NCBI GenBank assembly: GCA_002422945.1
Contig: DITW01000048.1
Coordinates: forward strand, 1 to 40,633
Reading direction: 5' to 3'
Source of the DNA: Sphingomonadales bacterium UBA6174
Lineage (GTDB): Bacteria; Pseudomonadota; Alphaproteobacteria; Sphingomonadales; Sphingomonadaceae
Length of the DNA: 40,633 bases
The translations under genes were made by a program, and so were the position numbers. Each line of letters begins with the position of its first letter. Position 1 is the first letter of the stretch. Positions 16,335 through 23,805 of the stretch are shown here, piece by piece. The notes below the pieces were generated by a model. That model did no database searches, was not told where the DNA came from, and saw nothing but the letters and a program-made list of their open reading frames with translations.

Positions 16335-16844
16335 ATGCCCGAATTAATCAATCGAGTCGCTCGACTGGAGGACCGTGCAAATCTGAACGATTTGGTGGCC
16401 CGTTATTTTCTGGCGGTGGATGGCGATGATGTGTCGGGCTTGAACGACATCTTCACCCATGACGCGACTTTCAGCGTCAGCGGTGCTTTATGTGGCGCGG
16501 ACCGGGATCAGGTGATCGCCTTTCTGGTCGAACAGCGCGGCAACATGGGGTTGACCCTGCATACACCGAATTATGGGCTGTTCACGCTGACAGGCTTGGA
16601 TAGCGCCGAAGGTCTGGTGGGTGCGCATCTTGAACTGGTGCTGGGCGGTGTCTCCTATTTCGGCGCGGTCCGTTATCAAGACAGCTATCGCCGGGTGAAC
16701 CATGAATGGCGTATCGCCAAGCGCGATATGCGGACAATCCATGTGGCGCCTTGGGCCGAGGTGGCCGAGGCCTTTGCCTCCCCTCATCCGGTGCGGTGGC
16801 CGGGGGTTGCGCCTGCGCCCTCCGATTTTCCGCGCAAGGCATAA
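16335..16844 (+). CDS. SnoaL-like (NTF2-fold) protein 2
   Basis: A 169-residue SnoaL_4-type protein: N-terminal helix with RVARLEDRANLNDLVARYF, then the HDATFSVSG strand, and a C-terminal WRIAKRDMRTIHVAPW typical of the family. Members associated with ring degradation act as hydratases, isomerases or dehydratases, sometimes with an Asp-Arg pair, but no reaction can be read here. A GAGGTGAGGAG site precedes ATG 16335. It opens the third plus-strand run (to 21433), directly downstream of operator copy 4. Confidence 0.82.
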   Translation: MPELINRVARLEDRANLNDLVARYFLAVDGDDVSGLNDIFTHDATFSVSGALCGADRDQVIAFLVEQRGNMGLTLHTPNYGLFTLTGLDSAEGLVGAHLELVLGGVSYFGAVRYQDSYRRVNHEWRIAKRDMRTIHVAPWAEVAEAFASPHPVRWPGVAPAPSDFPRKA

Positions 16845-16926
16845 ACCAACAATTTTCGCCCCTTTGTGCGCTGCACCTGTGGGGCCAGTTTTCCCCACAT
16901 ATTCACATCTATCGAAAGGACAATTT

Positions 16927-17394
16927 ATGGCATCCGCCAACATGACCGACATCCAAAAGCTGGTTGAAATCCGTGCGATTGAAAGCATGATGTACGAATA
17001 TTCCTATCATCTCGATATGAACCACCCGGATCAGCTCGCGGCTTTGTTCGTCGATGATTGCGAGGTCAGCTATGCCCCGAATTTCGGCGCGACCGGCATG
17101 GATGCCTATAAAAAGACGCTCGAAGGCATCGGCACGTTTTTCCGTGGCACTTCGCACCATAATTCGAATGTGGTCGTCGATTTCGTCAGCGAGAATGAAG
17201 CCAATGTCCGTTCGATCGTGCTGGCTGTGCATCGCTATACCAAGGAGCGTCCGGACGGCATTTTGTACGGCCAGTATTTCGATACGGTCGTGAAGCGCGA
17301 TGGCCAGTGGAAGTTCAAGCGTCGCGAATTGCGCACGACCATGACCACCGATTATCACGTCCGTGCCGCCAATCCGATCGGTCGCGCTGAATGA
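16927..17394 (+). CDS. SnoaL-like (NTF2-fold) protein 3
   Basis: A 155-residue SnoaL_4-type protein: helix with EIRAIESMMYEYSYHLD, ALFVDDCEVSY strand, and YFDTVVKRDGQWKFKRREL near the end. It differs clearly from proteins 1 and 2. ATG 16927 follows AAAGGACA; a longer frame to 16702 would overlap the previous gene. Its stop overlaps the start of the next gene (ATGA at 17391-17394), so it is translationally coupled to the atypical crotonase. Function unknown; a partner role in handling the same intermediate is a reasonable guess. Confidence 0.82.
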   Translation: MASANMTDIQKLVEIRAIESMMYEYSYHLDMNHPDQLAALFVDDCEVSYAPNFGATGMDAYKKTLEGIGTFFRGTSHHNSNVVVDFVSENEANVRSIVLAVHRYTKERPDGILYGQYFDTVVKRDGQWKFKRRELRTTMTTDYHVRAANPIGRAE

Positions 17395-18236
17395 CCGGGG
17401 GCAGCGCACCGGAACAGGCAATCCTGATCGAGCACGCCCAGCACATCAGTTGGATCGTGTTTAATCGGCCTGACCATGCCAACGCCCTGTCCGGTGCGAT
17501 GCTCGATCAGTTTTCGGCAGCGCTGGAGTTGCTGCAAAGCGAAGGGCGACCCGTCATCGGCATTCGCGCCAATGGCAAGGGCTTTTGTTCCGGCATGGAC
17601 CTTGGCCAATATGGCGGCGCGAGCAAGATCGATCCGGTGGCGGACGCAGCGCGGTTGCAGCGCAACGTCGCGCGCTGGCTCGCGATCTGGGATCATCCCA
17701 AGCCGGTGATCGCGGCGGTTCATGGCTATTGCATGGGCGTGGCGGCGCAATTGTGCGTCTTTGCCGATATCACCATCGTCGCCGATAATGTGCGGATTGG
17801 CGAACCGGGTGTGCCGATTGGTGGGGGCTATATCGCCCCTGTCTGGGTGGCGCAGGTCGGTGCCAAGCGCGCCAAGGAATTCGCCTATGTCCCGGGCAAC
17901 TGGATCGATGGGCCGACGTCGGTCGAATGGGGCTGGGCCAATCATTGCGTGCCTGCCGATCAATTGATCGCGGCGGCAGAGGCGCTGGCGGGCCGGATCG
18001 CCTTGACCCCGCCGGATGTATTGCGGGTCAAGAAACAGTCGATCAACCGCGCGGCAGAGGCGGCGGGTTTCAAACAGGCATTGAGCGGCATCGCCGAAAT
18101 GGATGCGCTGCTGCACCTCGCGCCCTCCGTGCTGGCCATTCGCGACCAGATGGCGGCGCAGGGCCTGAAGTCCGTGCTTGATATCTATAAGGGGCAGTCC
18201 TCGACCGCCCTCATCAACCAATTCAAGGAGCAATGA
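17391..18236 (+). CDS. Enoyl-CoA hydratase/isomerase family protein lacking both catalytic glutamates
   Basis: A 281-residue crotonase-fold protein. The CoA-binding and oxyanion elements are visible (GKGFCSGMDL, and AAVHGYCMG at ~108-116). In canonical hydratases two glutamates 20 residues apart do the chemistry; here these positions are Gln120 (GVAAQL) and Gly140 (GEPGVPIGGG). Water addition to an enoyl-CoA is therefore unlikely. Crotonase members with other residues decarboxylate, isomerise, or cleave C-C bonds of beta-diketones (6-oxocamphor hydrolase is one such enzyme, though its His/Asp residues are not recognised here). It is coupled to the preceding SnoaL-like gene and to the following normal crotonase gene by ATGA overlaps. 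Confidence 0.85.
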   Translation: MTGGSAPEQAILIEHAQHISWIVFNRPDHANALSGAMLDQFSAALELLQSEGRPVIGIRANGKGFCSGMDLGQYGGASKIDPVADAARLQRNVARWLAIWDHPKPVIAAVHGYCMGVAAQLCVFADITIVADNVRIGEPGVPIGGGYIAPVWVAQVGAKRAKEFAYVPGNWIDGPTSVEWGWANHCVPADQLIAAAEALAGRIALTPPDVLRVKKQSINRAAEAAGFKQALSGIAEMDALLHLAPSVLAIRDQMAAQGLKSVLDIYKGQSSTALINQFKEQ

Positions 18237-19012
18237 TCAACATGTCTGATATTCTGTTTTCCGTCGATAACCATGTCGCCAATGTGCGCTTGAACCGGCC
18301 ACAGGGGTTGAACGCGATCACGTCCGAGATGGACGATGCGTTGTTGGATTGCTGGAACGAGATCAACAATAATTCCGACATTTGGGCGGTGATCCTGTCG
18401 GCGGAAGGGGAAAAGGGCTTCTGCATCGGCGCAGACGTCAGCGGCGGCGCAGAGCGCAAGAGCCGCATGGCGCTGGGCGGTGGCCTGACCGGTATCGGCG
18501 GCCCGCTCGTGACCTGCAAAAAGCCGATGGTGGCTGCGGTGCAGGGCTTCTGCGTTGGCGGCGGTTTTGAATTGGCGATGTGCGCGGACATCATTGTCGC
18601 TGCGGATAATGCGCAGTTCGGCTTGCCGGAAACCAAGGTCGGGATCATCGGCGAATGCGGTGTCGTCCATCGCGCCATTCGCCAATTGCCTTATCATATC
18701 GCGATGCAGTTGATCCTGACCGGGGAACGCATCAAGGCCGATGAAGCGCGCCATTATGGACTGGTCAATGAAGTTGTGCCTTATGCCGATCTGGCGGAAG
18801 CGGCGGCGCGTTGGGCGGGCAAGCTCAATGCCGCTTCGCCCTTGGCGGTGCAGGCGGCCAAGGCGGCGGTGCTCGGTCGGCTTGGCCATCCGCTGGAGGT
18901 CGCGCTGATGACCCGGTTCGAACAGATCGAGGAATATGCGGCGACCGAGGACAAGAAAGAAGGCGAGCGCGCCGGTGCCGAACGTCGCAAGCCGGTATGG
19001 ACTGGTCGGTGA
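18233..19012 (+). CDS. Enoyl-CoA hydratase (crotonase), canonical active site
   Basis: A 259-residue crotonase with GFCVGGGFELAMCAD and FGLPETKVGIIG, so Glu113 and Glu133 stand at the two catalytic positions, 20 residues apart. It should hydrate an unsaturated acyl-CoA in the ring-cleavage or side-chain beta-oxidation part of the pathway. ATG 18233 overlaps the previous stop (ATGA) and lies two bases after AAGGAG; ATG 18242 (MSDILF) lies 11 bases after it and is the alternative. Its stop overlaps the next gene. Confidence 0.9.
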   Translation: MINMSDILFSVDNHVANVRLNRPQGLNAITSEMDDALLDCWNEINNNSDIWAVILSAEGEKGFCIGADVSGGAERKSRMALGGGLTGIGGPLVTCKKPMVAAVQGFCVGGGFELAMCADIIVAADNAQFGLPETKVGIIGECGVVHRAIRQLPYHIAMQLILTGERIKADEARHYGLVNEVVPYADLAEAAARWAGKLNAASPLAVQAAKAAVLGRLGHPLEVALMTRFEQIEEYAATEDKKEGERAGAERRKPVWTGR

Positions 19013-19515
19013 GCAGCCCCAAGCCCAAGATCGAAGCCACTGACTATCGTCAGGTGCTGGGCCATTATCCGACGGGCGTGTGTGTCATCACCGCCCGTCA
19101 GGACGATGGCACCCAGGCGGGCATGGCGGTGAGTTCTTTCACCTCCGTCTCGCTCGATCCGCCCTTGGTCGCGTTCTTCCCGGATAAAAATTCATCGAGC
19201 TGGCCGAAGATCGAGAAGGCCGGGCGTTTTTGCGTCAATATTCTCGCGGCGGATCAGGAATGGATTTGCCGACGCTTCGCCTCCAAGGCCGAGGACAAGT
19301 TCGAGGGCGTTCTCCATCATGTAACCGAACATCATGTGCCGGTGCTGGATGGTGTGATCGCGACCATCGAATGCGAAATCCAGTCGGTGATCGAGGCGGG
19401 CGATCATTATATCGTGCTTGGCCATGTGTTGGCGCTGAATGCGGATCGCGCGCGCCCGCCCTTGTTGTTTTTCCAAAGTGGATATGGTCAATTCCAGACC
19501 GGATCGCTTGGATAG
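18997..19515 (+). CDS. Flavin reductase (HpaC-like, FMN-binding split barrel)
   Basis: A ~172-residue flavin reductase domain protein: YRQVLGHYPTGVCVITA at the start, SFTSVSLDPPLVAFFPDK (flavin-phosphate loop), SSWPKIEKAGRFCVNIL, and the late LFFQSGYGQF. It reduces FMN or FAD with NADH/NADPH and releases it for a partner oxygenase. The three LLM monooxygenases of the island need exactly this, so it is the likely counterpart of the Fred reductase of camphor metabolism. Start is ATG 18997 (16-base overlap with the crotonase gene) or GTG 19009 (GTGA overlap); neither has a clear ribosome site. Confidence 0.88.
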   Translation: MDWSVSSPKPKIEATDYRQVLGHYPTGVCVITARQDDGTQAGMAVSSFTSVSLDPPLVAFFPDKNSSSWPKIEKAGRFCVNILAADQEWICRRFASKAEDKFEGVLHHVTEHHVPVLDGVIATIECEIQSVIEAGDHYIVLGHVLALNADRARPPLLFFQSGYGQFQTGSLG

Positions 19516-19523
19516 GACATGAG

Positions 19524-20324
19524 ATGGCGCTGACAATTTATCCATTAAACCCGGCATATGGGGCCGGCGTGTTTCGTCGTCGGCTCCGGCTGGTTGGGGA
19601 TGATGCCAGTGTCACGGCGGTGTTGAATGACGATTTTCATTCGATGTGGTGTCGGATCGGCCATGACGGGACGACGGTGCGCAGCGTCGAGGCCGATACG
19701 ATCCGGATACCCAAAACGACTTGCCCCGGCGCAGTGGTGCCGTTGCAGGAACTGGTCGGTACGGCGTTGAGCAGCGATAGGAAATCCTTTTATGGATCAG
19801 GGCGAGCGGGGCGTAATTGCACTCATTTGCTCGATCTTGCCCGGCTTGCGATCCAGCGTGCCGGACGTGGGCGATTTACTCAGATCTTCGACATTGTGCT
19901 GCCGGATGCCGTTGACAATAATACCGGGGTGCAGCTTTTTATCGATGGCGAGCTGGCGTATGACTGGACGCTGCATGAGGATGTGATTGTCGCACCTGCG
20001 GCATTTGCGGGTCGCCGCCTGTTTGCGGGCTTTGCCGAATGGGCGGGGCGCCAATTCGAGGGGGACGCGCTTGATGGCGCGCTAATGATCCAAAAGGCGT
20101 TTTTTGTGGCGCGTGGACGCCGTTATATTTTTGATCAACAAGGGGCCGCGACCAACTTGGAACCGGAAAGGGAGGGGCGTTGCTTTACTTTCTCCGAACC
20201 GCAATTTTCGGTGGCGCGTGATATGATCGGCTATGTTCGGGATTATTCCAAGGGCTTGGGCGAGGTGTTGCCACCGCATCTGCGCGCCACTATCTTCACA
20301 TCTGCGAGCGAGAACATATCATGA
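19524..20324 (+). CDS. DUF2889 family protein
   Basis: A 266-residue protein I recognise as DUF2889, a family of unknown function that recurs in aromatic and terpenoid catabolic clusters. Features: N-terminal YPLNPAYGAGVFRRRL, a strand-rich N-terminal half (DDASVTAVLNDDFHSM), CPGAVVPLQ, and GRDCTH-like GRNCTHLLDL. No signal peptide or membrane segment is visible. ATG 19524 is eight bases downstream of the flavin-reductase stop with AGGA just upstream; the open frame extends to 19230 but overlaps the reductase. Its stop overlaps the RibB gene (ATGA). Confidence 0.75.
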   Translation: MALTIYPLNPAYGAGVFRRRLRLVGDDASVTAVLNDDFHSMWCRIGHDGTTVRSVEADTIRIPKTTCPGAVVPLQELVGTALSSDRKSFYGSGRAGRNCTHLLDLARLAIQRAGRGRFTQIFDIVLPDAVDNNTGVQLFIDGELAYDWTLHEDVIVAPAAFAGRRLFAGFAEWAGRQFEGDALDGALMIQKAFFVARGRRYIFDQQGAATNLEPEREGRCFTFSEPQFSVARDMIGYVRDYSKGLGEVLPPHLRATIFTSASENIS

Positions 20325-21433
20325 CGACATCGGCCCTATCCCCGATTGAAGAGATCATCGCAGACGCCCGCAACGGCAAGCCCTATATTCTGGTCGATGC
20401 CGATGACCGGGAAAATGAAGGCGATGTGATCATCCCGGCACAATTCACCACGCCCGATATCATCAATTTCATGGCCAAGCATGCGCGCGGCCTGATCTGT
20501 CTGGCGATCACCCAATCACGCGCGATCGCGCTCGATTTAAAGCCGATGACGACCAACAATCAATCGGGCCATGGCACGGCCTTTACGGTATCGATTGAGG
20601 CGCGTGAAGGCGTGACGACCGGCATTTCGGCCCATGATCGCGCCCGGACGATCCTCATCGCCAGCGACCCAGCGAAGGGCGCAAACGATATTGTCACACC
20701 CGGCCATGTATTCCCGTTGATTGCGCGCGATGGCGGGGTGCTGGTCCGCGCCGGACATACCGAGGCGGCGGTGGATATTTCGCGACTGGCGGGGCTCATC
20801 CCGGCGGGTGTGATTTGCGAGGTGATGAACCCTGATGGCAGCATGGCGCGACTGCCCGATCTGATCCCGTTCGCGAAGGAACATGGGATGAAAATCGGGG
20901 CGATTTCCGATTTGATTGCTTATCGTCGCCGGTCGGAAAAATTGGTCGAAAAAGTCGCGGATGCGCCGTTCGAATCCTATTTCGGCACTGATTATCATAT
21001 CCATGTTTATCGCAGCAATTTGGACGGCGGCGAACATCTGGCGCTGTCCCGCCATGCGATCACGCCGGAGGTGGAAACCTTGGTCCGCGTCCATCAGGTT
21101 GATCTCACGGCGGATTTGCTGGGTTGGACAGCGGCGCATCGCGATTATGTGCCGCGTACCTTGCGCAAGCTTGCGGCTTATGAAGGGCCTGCGGTGGCGG
21201 TATTTGTGCAGGACCCCAATCCCCAATCCATCGCGGATCGGGTGAAGGGTGGTCGTCGTGATTATCATTTACGCCATGGCTATCGCGATTACGGGATCGG
21301 CGCCCAGATCTTGCAGGATCTGGGTGTGGGCCGGATGCGGTTGATGACAGCGAGCACGGCCAAGCTGACTGCGCTGGAGGGATTTGGCCTGATCGTGACG
21401 GGGCGTGAACCGTTGGATGATGAACAGGACTGA
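20321..21433 (+). CDS. ribB: 3,4-dihydroxy-2-butanone-4-phosphate synthase with degenerate GTP-cyclohydrolase II domain (RibBX type)
   Basis: A 370-residue RibBA-like fusion. The RibB half (residues 1-~205) is intact: DDRENEGDV at 28-36, HARGLIC, NQSGHGTAF and RAGHTEAAVD. It makes the four-carbon unit of riboflavin from ribulose 5-phosphate. The RibA half has lost the three zinc-ligand cysteines: where active enzymes read HSECLTGD...RCDC this one reads HQVDLTADLLGWTAAHRD, so GTP cyclohydrolase activity is not expected. Such RibB plus inactive-RibA proteins are known in alphaproteobacteria. Last gene of the run, ATGA-coupled to DUF2889 and downstream of the flavin reductase; the placement suggests boosting FMN for the monooxygenases. 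Confidence 0.9.
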   Translation: MTTSALSPIEEIIADARNGKPYILVDADDRENEGDVIIPAQFTTPDIINFMAKHARGLICLAITQSRAIALDLKPMTTNNQSGHGTAFTVSIEAREGVTTGISAHDRARTILIASDPAKGANDIVTPGHVFPLIARDGGVLVRAGHTEAAVDISRLAGLIPAGVICEVMNPDGSMARLPDLIPFAKEHGMKIGAISDLIAYRRRSEKLVEKVADAPFESYFGTDYHIHVYRSNLDGGEHLALSRHAITPEVETLVRVHQVDLTADLLGWTAAHRDYVPRTLRKLAAYEGPAVAVFVQDPNPQSIADRVKGGRRDYHLRHGYRDYGIGAQILQDLGVGRMRLMTASTAKLTALEGFGLIVTGREPLDDEQD

Positions 21434-21480
21434 ATTGCCTGACCTGAATTTTTCGGGATCGGTCCCACGCAAAATGCGGG

Positions 21481-21517
21481 CAAAAAATTGGGGAGGCACC
21501 TTGCGGTAACCTCCCCA
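21481..21517 (-). terminator. Rho-independent terminator (minus strand)
   Basis: TGGGGAGG (21489-21496) pairs perfectly with CCTCCCCA (21510-21517). Read on the minus strand the stem is followed by ATTTTTTG, a proper T-tract, so it terminates the minus-strand pilin gene; it may also slow plus-strand transcription from the catabolic run. Confidence 0.7.
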
Positions 21518-21696
21518 TATCGTTGGAACATTATATATCGTTGAAGCAGGGTTGGTTTGGGAACCAGAAATTGGACGCCATTGTGTTGGGAGTAACCGGG
21601 ACGAACAGTCCTTGGTCAATCCCGCCCGGATGTGCCCGGCCGGGCTGGGTGTTCCTCCATTGCCGCGATTTGTCGTCAGCAACGGCTGATAGAAAA

Positions 21697-21864
21697 TCAG
21701 TTCTGCGCCATTTTTTGCGAGACGTTGTTGAACGTGCCGGACAAATTATTGCCAAGGCTCTGCATCGCGCTGATCGCTGCCACTGAAATCAGGGCGCAGA
21801 TCAGGCCATATTCAATTGCAGTGGCGCCCTTGTTGTTCTTCAAGAAATTGCGGATCATCTTCAT
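21697..21864 (-). CDS. Flp-type pilin
   Basis: A 55-residue class IVb (Flp/Tad) prepilin. The leader MKMIRNFLKNNKG ends in Gly, the mature part starts ATAIEYGLI with Glu at +5 and Tyr at +6 as required for TadV-type processing, followed by a hydrophobic helix (CALISVAAISAM) and a short polar tail. Start ATG 21864 lies about eight bases after a GGGG-containing site. No tad secretion genes are in the window, so it is a solitary pilin here. The next plus-strand gene begins 402 bases away. Confidence 0.85.
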   Translation of the reverse strand: MKMIRNFLKNNKGATAIEYGLICALISVAAISAMQSLGNNLSGTFNNVSQKMAQN

Positions 21865-22266
21865 AACATGCCCCTATAATGATATTAAAAACTAATATTT
21901 CTGCGAAAACTTATAATCGTTTATGCAATGATCATTAAATAATGGCGGATCAGTTACCGAAATGTTAATTTCAAATTTAATCTGAAGCCAGAATGAGGCG
22001 GATTTCATTTCAAATAGAATTGATTATTCAACCGATTTGACATTTGATAATGCCATATTGAAATAAATATACTGCGCGATGCGCCATGTTTCGGCCAGCT
22101 ATTGCCGTTGATGCCGTGCATTGCTGATTGTCTTTGCAGATCGCCTATCAATGGTCCGGCGCCCGCAAGTTCAATTCGACGGGGCGTTGCGGTTCGACTA
22201 TGACCCGTTGATGTTGGGTCGCTGCATTAGCCCAGCTTTGGGCCAGATGATAATGATGGATGGGGC
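21865..22266. other. AT-rich intergenic region upstream of pilin and MFS genes
   Basis: About 400 bases, strongly AT-rich in 21880-22080, presumably with the pilin promoter on the minus strand. The final part contains a weak small open frame (22151-22270). I see no RNA gene or repeat in it. Confidence 0.5.
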
Positions 22267-22270
22267 ATGA
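22151..22270 (+). CDS. Possible 39-aa upstream ORF coupled to the MFS gene
   Basis: ATG 22151 opens 39 codons (MVRRPQVQFDGALRF and on) ending in TGA that overlaps the MFS start (GCATGA at 22265-22270). The overlap is the only support; there is no convincing ribosome site and no recognised family. It could be a short leader peptide or chance. Confidence 0.25.
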   Translation: MVRRPQVQFDGALRFDYDPLMLGRCISPALGQMIMMDGA

Positions 22271-23805
22271 GCGGGGATCAGGCGACGCCGATGAAAGAAG
22301 AACGCGCGGACTTGTTCGCGTGGCTGGCGGTGGCGGCCGGGGCATTGGGCGCGTTGATGGCCTCGCTCGATATTGCGATCATCAATTCCGCATTGCCGGC
22401 TATTCAGGGCGAAATCGGTGCCAGTGGCAGCGACGGCACTTGGATCGGCACGTCGTTCCTGATCGCGGAGATTATTTCGATTATTTTGAGCGGCTGGCTG
22501 GAACGATTGCTGGGGCTGCGGCGCTTGTTGTTGATCGCATCCACCATGTTCACGGCCTTTTCCATGCTGTGCGGCGTGGCGAACAGTCTCGATATGATGA
22601 TTTTGGGCCGGATCGGGCAGGGGCTGTTCGGCGGCGTGCTGATCCCCACCGCGATGGCGATTGTCTCGACGCGCCTACCGCCATCCCAGCGCGCCATCGG
22701 TTTTGCGTTGTTCAGCATCACGGTGATGTTGGGGCCGGTATTGGGGCCGCTCGTGGGTGGGCTGTTGGCCGAACATGTGAGCTGGCGCTACAGCTTCTTC
22801 ATCAACCTGCCGGTCGGCATCGTGCTGGTGATCCTGATTCTGACCGGGCTTGCGCCGACAAAGGCGCGTTACGATCTGCTGCGTAGCGCCGATTGGGTGG
22901 GGATATTCGGACTGGCCATCGGCCTTGGCGCGTTGACCTTTGTGCTGGAAGATGGCCAGCGTGAACTATGGTTTGAATCGCCGCTTATTCGCCTGTTGAG
23001 CATTGTGGTCCTTGTCGGATTTTCGATGGTCGCTTATGGGCAATTGCGTGCGAAGACACCTGCGGTCGCCTTATATCTGTTGCGTCGCCCGCAGTTTTTG
23101 AACTCGACCTTATTGAGCGTGCTGGCGGGTATCGGCCTGTTCGGCACATTATATCTCACCCCGCAGTTTCTGGGCCTGATCGCGGGCTATAATTCGGCGG
23201 AGGTCGGTTATATCGTGCTGTTGAACGGGGTGCCGTTCCTGCTGCTATCGCCTTTCTTTCCGTTGTTGATGCGGACGATCGATATCCGGATATTGGTCAC
23301 AAGCGGGGTGATTTGCCTCACTGCCAGTTCGTTTTTGGCCGCAGGGCTGACACCGAATGCTGCCGGGTCGTTTTTCATCCTGCCGCAATTGTTGATGAGC
23401 ACCGGCATGTTTCTCACCATGGCGTTTCTCAGTCAGGTGGTGGTGACCTCGGTGGAAGATGAGATTGTCGATGACGCGTCAGCCATTTTTAATTGCGCGC
23501 GTAATCTGGGCGGTTCGGTCGGCTTGGCGCTGATTGCAACGATGATGGATCGGCGGCAGGCATTGCATCTGGCGCGCTTGTCGGAATCTATCACGCAAAG
23601 TTCCGCGCCAGGGCAGACGCTGTTGATGAGCGATGGCGGCGGGCAAGTGCCGATTGCGCTGATGTCACAGGCCTTTGCCCATCAGGCGGCGGTGATGGCC
23701 TTTAGCGATATTTATCTGATCTTGGGCGGGTTGATGGTGTTGGCGCTGCCGCTGGCGATGATGGTCAAGCCGATCAAGCACAATGGCCCGTTGGTGATGC
23801 ATTAA
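22267..23805 (+). CDS. MFS transporter, DHA2 (EmrB/QacA-like, 14 TM) family
   Basis: A 512-residue drug:H+ antiporter-type permease. Motif D-like ASLDIAIINSALPAIQ is in TM1, motif A-like region around GLRRLL, R-I-G-Q-G in LGRIGQGLFGG, and the antiporter motif C GPVLGPLVGG in TM5. About 14 hydrophobic segments are visible, and NCARNLGGSVGLAL matches DHA2 members. It likely exports a toxic hydrophobic compound; no adjacent membrane-fusion (EmrA) gene is present, so it may work alone at the inner membrane. Its stop overlaps the stop of the convergent GMC gene (23802-23805). It may or may not serve the catabolic island upstream. Confidence 0.9.
   Translation: MSGDQATPMKEERADLFAWLAVAAGALGALMASLDIAIINSALPAIQGEIGASGSDGTWIGTSFLIAEIISIILSGWLERLLGLRRLLLIASTMFTAFSMLCGVANSLDMMILGRIGQGLFGGVLIPTAMAIVSTRLPPSQRAIGFALFSITVMLGPVLGPLVGGLLAEHVSWRYSFFINLPVGIVLVILILTGLAPTKARYDLLRSADWVGIFGLAIGLGALTFVLEDGQRELWFESPLIRLLSIVVLVGFSMVAYGQLRAKTPAVALYLLRRPQFLNSTLLSVLAGIGLFGTLYLTPQFLGLIAGYNSAEVGYIVLLNGVPFLLLSPFFPLLMRTIDIRILVTSGVICLTASSFLAAGLTPNAAGSFFILPQLLMSTGMFLTMAFLSQVVVTSVEDEIVDDASAIFNCARNLGGSVGLALIATMMDRRQALHLARLSESITQSSAPGQTLLMSDGGGQVPIALMSQAFAHQAAVMAFSDIYLILGGLMVLALPLAMMVKPIKHNGPLVMH

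Noticed and set aside
7140..17394. Ketosteroid isomerase function and a steroid-degradation reading of the island
   Set aside because: The NTF2-fold proteins and the hydroxysteroid-like SDR could suggest it, but no 3-ketosteroid dehydrogenase, 9-alpha-hydroxylase or HsaC-type genes are present, while diketocamphane-type enzymes are.
17391..18236. Naming this crotonase a 6-oxocamphor hydrolase
   Set aside because: The pathway context is tempting, but I could not find the His/Asp pattern of that enzyme; only the absence of the hydratase glutamates is certain.
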